A stretch of DNA of 64,000 bases from Diplocarpon mali. Taxonomy: Eukaryota > Ascomycota > Leotiomycetes > Helotiales > Drepanopezizaceae. Each line of letters begins with the position of its first letter. The first letter of the stretch is position 1. This document shows, piece by piece, positions 48,101 to 59,102 of this stretch. Where the stretch lies: assembly GCA_024741835.1 (NCBI GenBank), contig JAENRP010000048.1, positions 62,001 to 126,000 of the forward strand, read 5' to 3'. The notes under the pieces are model-generated. The model made no database searches. It was given only the letters and a program-made list of their open reading frames with translations, and was not told the DNA's origin. The position numbers and the translations under genes were made by a program.

Positions 48101-49972
48101 AAGCAATACTTAGTGAATTCGAAGCTGTAAAATCAGCAGGAACCTTTAAAATAATATTAGGTAAACCTCCTATTAAGAGAAAGCTAATAAAATCGAGATT
48201 AGTTCTATGAAATAAGATTGTAAATAGAGTATTAGTAAGAAGGAAGGCTAGAATCGTACTAAAAGGCTATAAGCAATAGTATAAGGTAGATTACTTCGAT
48301 ACTTTTGCTAGCGTTATTAGGCATACAACTTTACGAGTTCTACTCGCCTTTGCAGCCTTAAGAGACTTAGAAATCGAGCAAATCGATATTAATACAGCCT
48401 TCTTAAACGCGTACTTAGCTAAAGATGTGTATATGGCACTACTAGACGACGAATGCGACCTATTCTACGAATTATACCTTCAACTTTGAGGAAAACAAGC
48501 CTATATTAAGCTTCTAAGGTCATTATACGGCTTAAAACAAGTACCTCGAGAATAGTGGCTATTAGTTAAAGATGAAATGGAGAAGGCTGGCCTACGAAGC
48601 GCTAAAGTAGATCCAAATCTGTTTATATAGGAAAATCAAGCTAATAATATAACTGCGTATATATTAGTCTTTATAGACGATATACTAATTATTAGAAAAT
48701 AATAAGATTGCAATTACCTTAAAAAGAAGATTCTTAATACTTAGAAAGGAAAAGACCTAGGGCTAATTAGCACCTTTATTAGAATATAAGTTAAACGAGA
48801 TCGCAAGGCTAGAACGCTACAAATTCACTAAATAGACTATATTAAGAAGATTTTTAATAGATTTAGAATGGCTAATTGCAAAGGGAACAACCTGCCAGCT
48901 TTAGCTAGTATAGTATTAAAGAAATTAGGTATAGATAAAGCTTATACTAATAAGCTACTACAACTTAAAGATATCTCACTTTACTAGTAGATTATAAGAA
49001 GCGTTATATACCCCTTAAACCTTATAAGGCCAGATATCTCCTATATTGTCGGCCAATTGGCATAGCATATGGTAACCCCTTTATAAGATCACCTCCAAGC
49101 TACGAAACCTCTCCTACGATACTTATAAAAGACCGCCGAAGATGGAATTATATATGGAAAAGGCGAACCAAATCAATTTGACGCTTATATAGATGCCACT
49201 TAAGCTATAAAGAACGATAGGAAGTTATTCTAAGGCTGGCTTATTAAGTATAATAGAGGAGTTGTTAGCTAGGCTGCGAATAGGTAAAAATCTACTTCTT
49301 TAAGTAGTGAATAAGCTGAGATAATAGCGGCTTTTGATAGCTCGAGAGAGGTAGCTTAAATGCTAAAGCTATTCGCCGACCTTAATATACAACTCAATCG
49401 ATTACCTTACTTATAGCTTAATAACAAAGGAGCGAGATCTCTTACTAAAGAACGAAAATTTTCAGCTAAATCAAAGCATATCGACGTTCGACACTTTTAT
49501 ATAAGAGACGATATGATAGCTAAAGGCAAGATAATAGTAGCTTATATACCTAGAAACGATAATATGGCAGATTCCCTTACAAAAGCTCTGCCAGGACCCG
49601 CTTTTGAGAAATACAAGGGTTATATAGGCCTACCGGAGCGAAAATCGACAAAAGAAGGCTATATAAAGGGAGGAAACCTATAAAAGGAACATATATATAG
49701 AGGAAACCTATAGGAAGGCCATATACAGGGAGGAAATCTATAATACGACTATATAAAGGATGAGAAGCTATAGTATAGCTAAGTCAGAGGTACTCTTGTA
49801 CTACAACGCACGTTTGTATACTGCAGGGCAGCTGAACTCCATATAAGGGAGACGTAGGCGCCATATACTAGAGAGTATATTATAGGAGTTAATAAGGCCT
49901 AGACTATATAAAAAAAAAAAAAATGTAGGGGCTCTTTACTCTGAGTTCTATAGAGCTTTATAGTAGGGGGCA

Positions 49973-50096
49973 TATTAGAAATATACAAGGTACGGAGATT
50001 ACCGCATAGAGCGGAGGCTAAGGCTTGGTAAGCCTACCTTATATATATACTACTTCAGCTCTTTAGAACTAGAATCTACACCTTTCGATTCTGTTA
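49973..50096 (+). repeat. 3' LTR of the copia element
   Basis: 124 bp, preceded by a polypurine tract (agtaggggg, 49962-49970). It starts tattagaaatatacaagg, so the first G is changed to A, and ends gattctgtta. Six transitions separate it from the 5' LTR. Confidence 0.9.
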
Positions 50097-50101
50097 GTAA
50101 A

Positions 50102-51418
50102 ATTATCATCAGATAGGATAAAGCCAAGACCCCGAACACATCTCAACACTTCTGATCAAGAAACAATTCAGCAGATTCGATGCTAATTGCAGGCCACATT
50201 CTGTCAGGTTGAATTGATGTGTGAACATGTCTGTAAGTGAGAACATAGTTTTATTTGTCCAGCTTGTATTAGTATTTAGGAAGAAATCAGTGCCCACTAT
50301 AGCAAGCGTATTTAAAGCTGACCAGAGCAGAGTACCATTCACATCACTTCAAATTCACACTAAACATCAGAGCTGCCACTGTTCCTGTGATTAAATCATA
50401 TACACCATCCCAAATCATTACTTAGCTATAACTTTTTTTACAGCACGCCAAAACTCGACACAGTTTTTATAATCCTCATATTTCTTGTCTCAGAATCCTA
50501 CACACCTCTTCTCCTAGCTAGAAAAGCAGAACTGCTCCTGGAAGTAGTAGAAAGAAACCGCAGGTCAAAGATCAAGGGCAGCCAACTCTGGGCATCGCGT
50601 CCCTTGAATGATCCCTTGCATTAATCCTATCCCATAGGTCTCTTCCTGTATATATAGGCTGTCGAGAAGCACGCTTCAAGACAGCTATCCATATATCTGG
50701 GTCTGTGATTATGACTGGTGAAATTTTCTACACCTCCTAGCAAAACCAAGTACCCATCCCTAGGTTGACGGGTTTTACCAATAACTCAGCTAGCCCTAAT
50801 GCTGCGTGCGCAATCTTGAGTGACCCGTTCTTGTCTGGATCTGGACAATGAGCTGGAGTATAAGCAGAGGGATAGCATTCTTTTCATGCTTGAAAATAGG
50901 GATCTCTCTTAGTGCTAAGCAGAAGTTTATCAAATTCTATCTAAATATATATCTGAGCTCTGTAAATAGGATTGCTCCTTAGCCACTTTACGGGCTGATT
51001 ATACAAGCCAGCCCTTAGATCCTCAGGCTCCTCGTGGCGCAACGATTCTCTAAGTTCTTGTGTATTGCGATTCCGGTCTTTGTGCTTCAGCTTCTGTGGG
51101 AGCGGGGAGCGAAAATCAAAATGGTTGGGAGGGAGGGATGATCACATGGAATCTGCCATGGGATCGAATCGTTGCCGAGTGGTAATGATGCGTGTTCATT
51201 GGAATACAAGAACAGCACCCTCCGACGAGTTTTGATCTCTTCATCTGAAGAATCCTAGTCGTGTTTGATTTCTCCACTTCCCAATTCTTCGCATCTTCTT
51301 TCGTGGCTCACAACACAGAATCACGACCACAGCTCCCAAGTCCCAGCACCAGCACCCATCCCAAGAGCCCATACAATCAAATTTCTCTTTCCGAGCGCCT
51401 GCAAATCGCTGGCTCCAC
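50102..51418. other. Gene-free interval
   Basis: No gene recognised. It includes copy B of the dispersed repeat (50887-51064). Confidence 0.55.
50887..51064 (+). repeat. Dispersed ~180-bp repeat, copy B
   Basis: Matches 40491-40672: tgcttgaaaatagggatc at the start, attgctccttagccact in the middle, cctcaggctcctcgtgg near the end. Nature unknown. Confidence 0.75.
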
Positions 51419-51820
51419 CTACAACAGCCCCATTTGATGCAGCAGACGGAGTTCTGTGTCTGGGATCAGTGGCAAGTAAGTTGCACGTGAGAAGGAAAGA
51501 CGCACAGCATGGTGCTTGTCGCTGGAACAGATGACCTTTGTATAGAAGTGAGTCGGAGTTCTACTAAGACAGGAAACAGAGACTGAGGTATTTGGGGGAA
51601 AGGGAAACACATACAAAACACCAGTGCTTGTGCCAGCGCTTGGGAACGTGTATGTGGCGGTAGGAAGCCGAACAGTGACGGTGCCGTAGATCGAGTTGGT
51701 GACAACAGTCATGGCCATTACCTTGCCGGATGGTAAAAGGTTGTTCTGTGGCGGGCCTTGAGCTTTGGAAATCTGGAGGAGGGAAGGAATAATGATAAAG
51801 ATGAGTTTGGTTGGCTTCAT
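51419..51820 (-). CDS. Possible small secreted protein, hypothetical
   Basis: A 133-residue open frame starting with a good signal peptide (MKPTKLIFIIIPSLLQISKA, then QGPPQ). The mature part is Thr/Ser/Pro-rich with a few Cys residues and no known domain. A potential 51-nt intron (gtatgt..cttag, about 51616-51566) is a multiple of three, so either 133 or 116 residues can result. The predicted signal peptide is the main support. The open frame could also be chance; nothing in the neighbourhood points to a role. Confidence 0.35.
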   Translation of the reverse strand: MKPTKLIFIIIPSLLQISKAQGPPQNNLLPSGKVMAMTVVTNSIYGTVTVRLPTATYTFPSAGTSTGVLYVFPFPPNTSVSVSCLSRTPTHFYTKVICSSDKHHAVRLSFSRATYLPLIPDTELRLLHQMGLL

Positions 51821-53690
51821 GGCTTTGCTTTTTGACTGGTTGTGAAGGGTCCTTGCTATTGGGTGGGAAACAGAATCTCGCGGGGGGAGGAGGAGGGATG
51901 TCGGTACAAGTACTTTTCCGACTTCTAGTATATTTAGTTATGGGTGCTAGCATTGAACAACAAGACTCAAAAGACTCTGCAACGCAGGTTGACTATGTCT
52001 GTACTGGAATATGATATCCCATTTCATCAACAAGCAAACAAGCTCTGGCGGCACAGCGCAGGCTGCATTCATCTGATGAGGGCGTGTAACATTGTCCCCG
52101 TTCACCACCAAGCACTATCCAAGGTTCTATCCACCGGTCATAGTGAACAGGCTATTCGGCTGCGAATCTAGGCCTCCCACTTCACCGCATGCCTAAGAAT
52201 CCCACGCCTACGATCCCAAGTCCTACCACGATCCCTACCTCCTCCCCTTTTGGCCGTAGCAGCAGCCGTTATCGTAGTGGTCGCAAACACAAACGCGCAG
52301 CAGAGGAAACTCTGATATGCCATATGCTGCGGTAGCAGAGGACACTCGTTGGGTGTGGTGTCTTGCACTGCTGCATTGGCGGTTTGGAGGAAGAGAGGAG
52401 GAGGGGGCTGGTGAGCCGCGTGATGGTAGTTGTGAGGTGTTGGAACGACGTCTTTGAAACAAGTTTAGATGTTGAGTGATGATAGAAGAGTCCTTGTTTC
52501 TCGGATGGAGTCTTGGTGCCAGATACGTGGATATGTTTGTAGTCATACTGCGTCTACAAACTCTCGCTTAATATGCTAGCAGCAACAGTCATTTCATAGA
52601 GCTGGCAGTCAAGGTCGCGGGGTTTTAAGCGAGTAAACCTTGAGAAGACTATATACAGCTTGCGATAGTACGGCCGAATATGTAGATATAGGAGTGAACA
52701 CTAGCTGAGTGGCGCAGCTCATTCGCTGCTGGGAGATGCAAACATGCTCTCGGCTTCTCTTCGATACCAGCAAAATTGCACAAGCTAAGTTCAGGCATGC
52801 GAAAACACGCTCAATCTTGATGCAAACCGTTGTTGTTCAGTATAAAGTCCAACTTGGCTGAAATGGTGAATGTATTGTACTAGTCGTCATTACGAGACCA
52901 AGCACGTGATCACAAGTGTGCTCAAAAAGAAAGCTCCCCGGATCAGTTGAGACCTTTCTATCTAGTTTCGAGTTATCGTGATACACGATTACTGATGGTG
53001 ATTGAGTAGAGTGGTGTTCACAAGCCCGAGGAGTTTGTGAAGTTGTGAAAACAGACATGTGACCTGGAGAATGCTTTCCAGGGTGGGGCGGAGATCTCTC
53101 TAGGATGTTTCTGGTTAGCTTGAAGGTAGCTCCCACCTTTTCCTGGGAAAATCTCTTGCGAATATCCAACATAAAGCCTCCCGAAGCCTCTTCGATTTCT
53201 CATCCAGACTCCGACAACTCTTCACCTTTCTGCGCCTGCCCTTCCGCATCAGTTCTTGCGGCTTGCTCCCCAATGACTCGACTCCTTTAATTCCGTGAGT
53301 CCAAGGATATTATTCTCCTTTGCTGAGCAGGACGAAGCTGATCTTGCAGCAGGTTAGTGCCAGATCTAAACCTTAAATGCGCCATGCCTCGGTACGTGGC
53401 CCGGGATCGTCATAGATTTCTCCGGGGCTGCCCCAAGACACCACAATATTCTTGCGATCGCACCTCGGCGCGCGCGTATCGATCATTGCCCTTAAACTTG
53501 CTTGAGCCCGCTTCGGTGCATAGTTCGCATTTCCCATAGCTCCTGTCCGGTACTGCTGTTTATATCCTCATCCAAAATCCTGGCTCAGATCCATCTGTTG
53601 AGGTGCATTCTCGGACGCGTACCACGCTACGTTGAACCTCGTTCCCGCTTTGCTACATTCTATCTCTCAATTCGTACACTCTACCTCAAT
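51821..53690. other. Interval without a supportable gene
   Basis: Short minus-strand open frames at 52168-52546 (one with a hydrophobic stretch AYQSFLCCAFVFATTTITAAA) might be exons of a small membrane protein, but no start or splice fits well. The final ~200 bp should contain the monooxygenase promoter and leader. Confidence 0.45.
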
Positions 53691-55181
53691 ATGATGGGCT
53701 CAGTAGAAAGAGATGATAGCGTTAATCTAGACGTGATCATTGTCGGCGCCGGTATCTCTGGCATCAATGCGGGATACCGCGTTCAGAACGAGCTGCCAGA
53801 ATACCAATATACCATTCTGGAAGCTCGCAATGCCATAGGAGGAACCTGGGACCTTTTCCGCTACCCAGGCATCCGATCCGATTCCGACCTCCACACATTC
53901 GGCTTCTCGTGGCGGCCGTGGTCCAAACCGAACTCCATTGCAGACGGTCCATCGATTCGCAAGTATATCCGCGAATCTGCCGAGATCAATGGCATCGACA
54001 AGAAGATTCGCTTTCATCATAAGCTGCTCTCATCCGACTGGTCGAGCAGCACCCAAAGATGGAGTCTGACAGTTGATGCAAATGGAGAGAAGAGGAACTT
54101 CACAGCTAGATTCGTCATCTTTAGCACAGGATACTACGACTACGAGACCCCGCTGAAAGCGAGCATCCCTGGTATCGACAAATTTGAGGGCAAGAAAATT
54201 CACCCTCAATTCTGGCCTGAAGACTACGATTACACCGGAAAGAAGATCGTCATCATCGGAAGCGGCGCAACCGCCATCACACTGCTCCCCAGCCTCGCCC
54301 ACAAAGCAGCTCAAGTGACGATCCTTCAACGCAGCCCCAGTTACATCATGGCTCTGCCGGCCGTGGATCCCATGGGCGATTTTGTCAGGAAATGGTTGCC
54401 GACCTGGGTCGCACACACAATCGTACGGTGGAAGTTCCTCGTCCTACCTTTCCTCTTCTTTAAATTCTGCCGCTCATATCCCAACGCTGGACGCAAGATT
54501 ATCCGCGCCAACACCAAGCAACAACTCAAAGGCTCCGCCTTGTCCCATGACCCGAATTTCAAGCCCTCATATAACCCATGGGAACAACGATTGTGCGTCT
54601 GTCCCGACGGCGACTTTTTCAAAGCCCTGCATAGAGGCAATTGCGACGTGGTGACCGACACCATCGAGAACGTCACCACGACGGGCATTCGGACTTCATC
54701 TGGTAAGACTATCGACGCAGACGTGATCATCACCGCCACCGGTCTCAAGATGCAACTTGCAGGCGGCTCACGCGTAACTGTCGACGGTAGGCTCATCAAC
54801 TTTGCTGACAAGTTTGTCTGGAGAGGCGTCATGCTGCAAGATATTCCGAACGCAGCAATCGTCATTGGCTACACCAACGCCTCTTGGACACTCGGCGCCG
54901 ATGCGACGGCTGTCCTTGTTTGCAGACTGCTGAAGCACATGGACCAGAATCAGCAATCGAGCGCGGTACCTTGGCTGGGAGATGAGACGAAGTTGAAGCC
55001 TAGCCCGATGTTGAATCTGAGCTCGACGTACATTGAGAAGGCAAAGGGGGAGCTGCCAAAGGCGGGGGATGTGGCGCCGTGGAAGCCGAGAGCGAACTAT
55101 TTGACGGATTATTGGTCGACTGGGTATGGAAATTTGACGAATGGACTGCAGTTCTCAAAGAGTGCAAAGAAGGTTAATTGA
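53691..55181 (+). CDS. Flavin-dependent Baeyer-Villiger-type monooxygenase
   Basis: A 496-residue intronless gene (from MMGSVERDD). Enzymes of this class use FAD and NADPH to insert one oxygen into ketones, giving esters or lactones. The FAD-binding GAGISGI lies at about residue 25, then GGTWDLFRYPGIRSDSDLHT. The fingerprint F-x-G-x3-H-x3-W-P appears as FEGKKIHPQFWP, and the NADPH-binding motif as IIGSGATAITLLPSLA. The open frame extends 63 codons upstream to 53502, but that part has no conservation and the FAD fold begins right after 53691, so the shorter start is preferred. Length is typical. It precedes a sugar transporter on the same strand by 711 bp. The substrate cannot be told. Confidence 0.93.
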   Translation: MMGSVERDDSVNLDVIIVGAGISGINAGYRVQNELPEYQYTILEARNAIGGTWDLFRYPGIRSDSDLHTFGFSWRPWSKPNSIADGPSIRKYIRESAEINGIDKKIRFHHKLLSSDWSSSTQRWSLTVDANGEKRNFTARFVIFSTGYYDYETPLKASIPGIDKFEGKKIHPQFWPEDYDYTGKKIVIIGSGATAITLLPSLAHKAAQVTILQRSPSYIMALPAVDPMGDFVRKWLPTWVAHTIVRWKFLVLPFLFFKFCRSYPNAGRKIIRANTKQQLKGSALSHDPNFKPSYNPWEQRLCVCPDGDFFKALHRGNCDVVTDTIENVTTTGIRTSSGKTIDADVIITATGLKMQLAGGSRVTVDGRLINFADKFVWRGVMLQDIPNAAIVIGYTNASWTLGADATAVLVCRLLKHMDQNQQSSAVPWLGDETKLKPSPMLNLSSTYIEKAKGELPKAGDVAPWKPRANYLTDYWSTGYGNLTNGLQFSKSAKKVN

Positions 55182-55891
55182 CCTGCTTTGGATCTGAGTC
55201 CCCTCCTGGTACTGGGAACCATGACTGTTCGGGTCTTGATTTCGGGCTTTACTATCGGCGTTTTGTATAAGACTGGGACATAACTTTATCCCTTCGAACA
55301 TGCCAGGCACGCACGTCATTTCTTGTATGCATCCGGGTTGCCATACTGAGATCCAAAAATGTATATACAGACTCTACCTCGCTTATTATTTTTCTAACAA
55401 ACAAATTCTCCTATCTTACGCGACCTGACCTGCCTCGGCACAACAACGACCCACTCATCCCGCATGGCTCCTGTGTACTGCACGACCATCCTATCCAACC
55501 AAAACACCATCTGCGGAGACCGCGGGAAAGTTTCCATGTTCTGCTAGCTTCCTCTCACCGCTCGGAACAGCTGCCCTCTCAACATCCCAGGAAGCTTATG
55601 TCATTATCGAGGCGGAAACATTGCCTACCAGATGCCCGGACGATCTGCGTCTGGCTTGATCCCGGAGAGGAATTGGAAAGTATTCCTCGAGAAGCGAGAG
55701 TATTGTTTTGTTTTCGGTCCGTTTCCTCGCTTTTTTTTTATGTCATCTTTGTTTTTAGTATATATACCTTACATTGTACGCCTTTCACCAGTTGTCAAAC
55801 TTTGATTGTGCTATACATCCCACTATTCAAAACCTCGAAATCCACTATTCGGAGCAACTTGCCCAGTGAAACAGAAAGACGCCAAACAGAC
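55182..55891 (+). promoter_or_regulatory. Intergenic region with transporter promoter
   Basis: 710 bp holding the 3' end of the monooxygenase transcript and the transporter promoter. A TATA-like tagtatatatacc lies at 55756-55768, about 125-135 nt before the transporter start codon. The frame is open upstream of that ATG, but the sequence there reads as leader. Confidence 0.5.
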
Positions 55892-57665
55892 ATGTCTTTC
55901 AAAAAAGCGGTTCAATCGTGGCCTCGCCCGCCTCGATACGTACAAGCAGCAATCCTCGTCTCAGCTGGCGGGTTGTGTTTTGGGTATCTCCCTCCCTTCT
56001 CCTCCTCCCTCAACTCCCACCTCTCAACTGACGCGCCCTTCTTAAGGCTCGACACCGGCACAATAGGTCCCCTCACGACCATGCCGCAATTCGCCTCGAC
56101 TTTCGGCCATCTCTCCTCAACCGTGCACGGCCTCACCGTCTCCATGATCCTCATCCCGGCCGCCCTCAGCTCTTTCTTCGGCGGGCACGTTGCGAACTCC
56201 CTAGGACGCTTGAAGGGAATTGCGCTGGGTGCGGCGATCTTTGGGCTGGGCGGTGGGGTGGAAGCTGGGAGTGTGAAGTTGGGGATGTTGCTCGCAGGAA
56301 GGGCTGTGAAGGGGGTGGGGGAGGGCTTGTTCTTGAGTACTAGTGTTGTGTACGTTGATTCTCCCCTCTTCGTCGCGGAGATGTTGGGGGAGCGGGAAAG
56401 CTTCCTGTCGCAAGGGCTGGAGTGGGAGTATGGTTGACTGATGACTAACAACCACATCTACACAGCTACATAACCGAGATCTCTCCTCCTCGCTCACGTG
56501 GCACACTAGCCTCCATTCCGCAACTCCTCATCACCATCGGCGTCTGCGCGGGCTACTTCACCTGCTATGGTACGGTATCCCTCTCGTCCTCCGCCTCCTG
56601 GCGCATCCCGTTCGCGCTCCAGTCGGCAATTGCCTTCGCCTTTGTCCTGACCACACTCTTCTTCCTACCCGAATCTCCGCGCTGGCTCTCCTCTCGCGGT
56701 CGGCACGCCGAAGCCCTCGCCATTTGGGACACGCTCGGCATCGACGCCGCCGAGCGCGAGAAGATCCTGCTGCAGGACCTCTCGGGCGACGTGCCCGCGC
56801 AGGTCCAGATGAAAGACATGATGGCCGTGTTCGCGCCCCGGGCCCGGCGGCAGACAGGCCTCGGCGTGTTCCTGATGGCCATGCAACAGGCGAGCGGCAT
56901 CGACGGCGTGCTGTACTACGCGCCGCTGCTGTTCGCCTCAGCGGGGCTGAGCTCGTCCACGGCGTCATTCCTGGCGTCAGGCGTCTCGGCCATCCTCATC
57001 TTCGCGGTCACCATCCCGGCTTTCCTGTTCGCCGATCGCTGGGGGAGGACTACGTCCGCCATCTGCGGTGGGGTGGGACAGATGGGGTGCATGTTTGTGA
57101 TTGGAGGTCTGTATGCGAGTGGGAGCGTGCACGGGGAGAGGGGGGTGGGCAGGTGGGTGGTTGTGGTGCTGATCTATGTCTTTGCGATCGTGTTTAGCGC
57201 TACCTGGGGCGTGGGCTTCAGGGTTTACGTCTCAGAGATACAGAGCCCGGAGACGAGGGCCGGGGCTAGCAGTCTGGCGCTGAGTGCTAACTGGGTCTGT
57301 TCATTTCTTTCCCGTCTTCCATCTCGCAAGCACTACGTCCTCTCGCTCTCCAGCTAACGTTTCCGCAGGTCGTGAATTGGATAGTAGCCTTCACCACCCC
57401 CATCTTCCTGGCGCACTCCTCCTTCGGCATATACTTTTTGTTCGGCAGCGCCGCCCTGCTTACCGTCGTCGTCTGCGCTTTCTGGATGCCGGAGACGAGG
57501 GGCAGGAGCTTGGAGGATATCGATGCTGGTTTCAGAAAGGTGCAGAACCGCGAGGCTAGCGCGGAGAGCGGCGTGGGACTGGGAAAGGGTAGCGTTTTGA
57601 TGGCAGAGAGAAATGATAGGGGCAAGGGGCAGGCGGATGTCAACGTTGGCGAGGTGAAAGCGTAA
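55892..57665 (+). CDS. MFS sugar transporter
   Basis: Three exons, 55892-56349, 56466-57294 and 57369-57665, with introns of 116 and 74 nt, encode 527 residues. It belongs to the sugar porter group of the major facilitator superfamily and should sit in the plasma membrane with 12 helices. Markers are GGLCFGYLPPF in helix 1, the NSLGRLKG loop after helix 2, PESPRWL before the central loop, QQASGIDGVLYYAP in helix 7, ADRWGRTT, and the terminal signature PETRGRSLEDID. Splicing across intron 1 gives SVVYITEISPPRSRGTL, the usual helix 4-5 sequence. The C-terminal tail is hydrophilic. Its sugar is unknown. Confidence 0.93.
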
Positions 57666-58266
57666 GGTAGGTTCGGACATGCGCTGGGCGGGGAAAGAAG
57701 GGCGTATGCCGGGCTCCTGCGACTACGTCTAGAATTTGAGGGCTCGTAATATCAGCCGGGCGACGATCAAAATGAGTGGCCGAGCGGCGTGGGCTGTTTG
57801 TTGACGTTAGATAGCGAGAAGTACTCTTAGCGAGAAGCATCCTTAGCGAGATCACCTGTTCCGTGTTGGTGTACCATGCGCAGCCCGGCCTTAACAACAG
57901 GGCGGACTCCTCCAAGTTTACAGTCGGGTACGAAAGCATTTTCATTCATTTTTTGACTCGATGATGCGACAGTCCGTTCCCAACCTCCTGCTCACTTTTG
58001 TCTCGATTCTGAACAGCTCTTTACAGGCCTCGCCCCGGGTTAAATTCAAACCAGGTCTTAGGAGTCCCCTTCCCCGGCGCCACCCCCAAGCTCATGGAAC
58101 AATGACTGCTATACCTCGCGTTTGAGAGGTTTTGATTTAGGCGTGGGGGAAGGACTTAGCCACTGGGATGTCTGGAGCCAAACTGCATAAACTCGAAATC
58201 AAGACACGCTTGAAAAGAGCACTTCCCTAAAAGCCGCATCCTTGCAGCCAAGATCTGTGCTAGAGA
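57666..58266. other. Convergent intergenic region
   Basis: 600 bp between the 3' ends of the transporter and the next gene. No gene seen. Confidence 0.55.
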
Positions 58267-59102
58267 TCAAGTTCTCCGATTCTTCGCAATACACCTCGCA
58301 ACATTCTCCCAGACCTCACCTCCCATGATCCCGCTCTTCTCATTATGGACACCGAACTGCCCGACAGCCCTGCGCCCGTACCAGGGCCTCTTGGCATCCA
58401 GCTTCCCGGTATCCCGAGCGTAGTTCGCAAAGCCGAGCCGCTGCCTGACGGGGCAGATGTCCGCGATCTTGACGCGCGCGACGCGAGGCTTGCCGACGAA
58501 GTTCATCGTCGTGATGTCGAGCTCGGCGGTCGCGGGCAGGCTCTTAGAGTACCGGAACAGCATCTCGCGCGAATGCCGCGCGAAGGCCGGCAGGCGGAGG
58601 TGGATGTACGTGACGAAGGGCGCGGAGATGTACCCGACCACCGTGACGGGGACCAGGCCCGACACCATGACTGCTCGACTTGTCAGGGACCTGAGCCAGC
58701 GTCAACTCTCCCCCGGGACGCAGAGAGGAACTCACCTGCGGCGGCTACCCACTTCGGCTCGTCGGCGCAGAAGTGCGTGGGCGCCATGACGGCGCAGAAG
58801 AACGCGCATATGAAGATCGTGGTGACTTTCAGGCACCCGAGGAACACCGTCCTCCCGGTGCCGGCGTGGTAGATGATCAGGCGCTCGGGAAACCCTGCCA
58901 GCAATCAGCAACAGCAACGACCTGGTATCGACGGGAAGCTCGGCTTACTCTTCGCGCTGCTCGCAGGTTTTGGACCTGCAGTGGACGTAGTCTTCAGCCG
59001 GAGGCACTGGAACCGGCCTACGAGAGGCTGGGAGCGGATTATTCGATGGATCGACCTGCCAAAGAGAACTTTCCGCGGGGCAATACGATGTGGCAGCATC
59101 AT
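58267..59102 (-). CDS. Probable mitochondrial two-helix membrane protein (TMEM70/TMEM186-like)
   Basis: Three exons on the minus strand, 59102-58949, 58894-58736 and 58670-58267, with introns of 54 and 65 nt, encode 238 residues. The N-terminus is Arg-rich (RKVLFGRSIHRIIRSQ), a likely mitochondrial presequence. Then comes IYHAGTGRTVFLGCLKVTT and a hydrophobic helix (IFICAFFCAVMAP). A second helix (SGLVPVTVVGYISAPFVTYI) precedes LELDITTMNFVGK-type sequence (ELDITTMNFVGKPR). This pattern of two helices around a short loop, with a conserved soluble C-terminal part, fits the TMEM70/TMEM186/TMEM223 group of inner-membrane assembly factors. I rate the family tie as moderate and do not assign a complex. 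Confidence 0.7.

Larger units (their letters stand above)
45021..50096 (+). mobile_element. Full-length Ty1/copia LTR retrotransposon, inactivated by RIP-type mutation
   Basis: 5076 bp with 124-bp LTRs at both ends and a 5-bp target duplication gtaaa (45016-45020, 50097-50101). Domains lie in copia order: gag from 45319, a zinc knuckle C-x2-C-x4-H-x4-C (46093-46134), a gag-pre-integrase/integrase region (about 46680-47420), reverse transcriptase (about 48150-48720, with AFLNAYL, SLYGLKQ and FIDDILI) and RNase H (about 49170-49570). Copia order is shown by integrase preceding reverse transcriptase. Stop codons, mostly TAG where Trp or Gln is expected, occur throughout, so no product can be made. 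The six LTR-LTR differences are all transitions. Confidence 0.95.
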
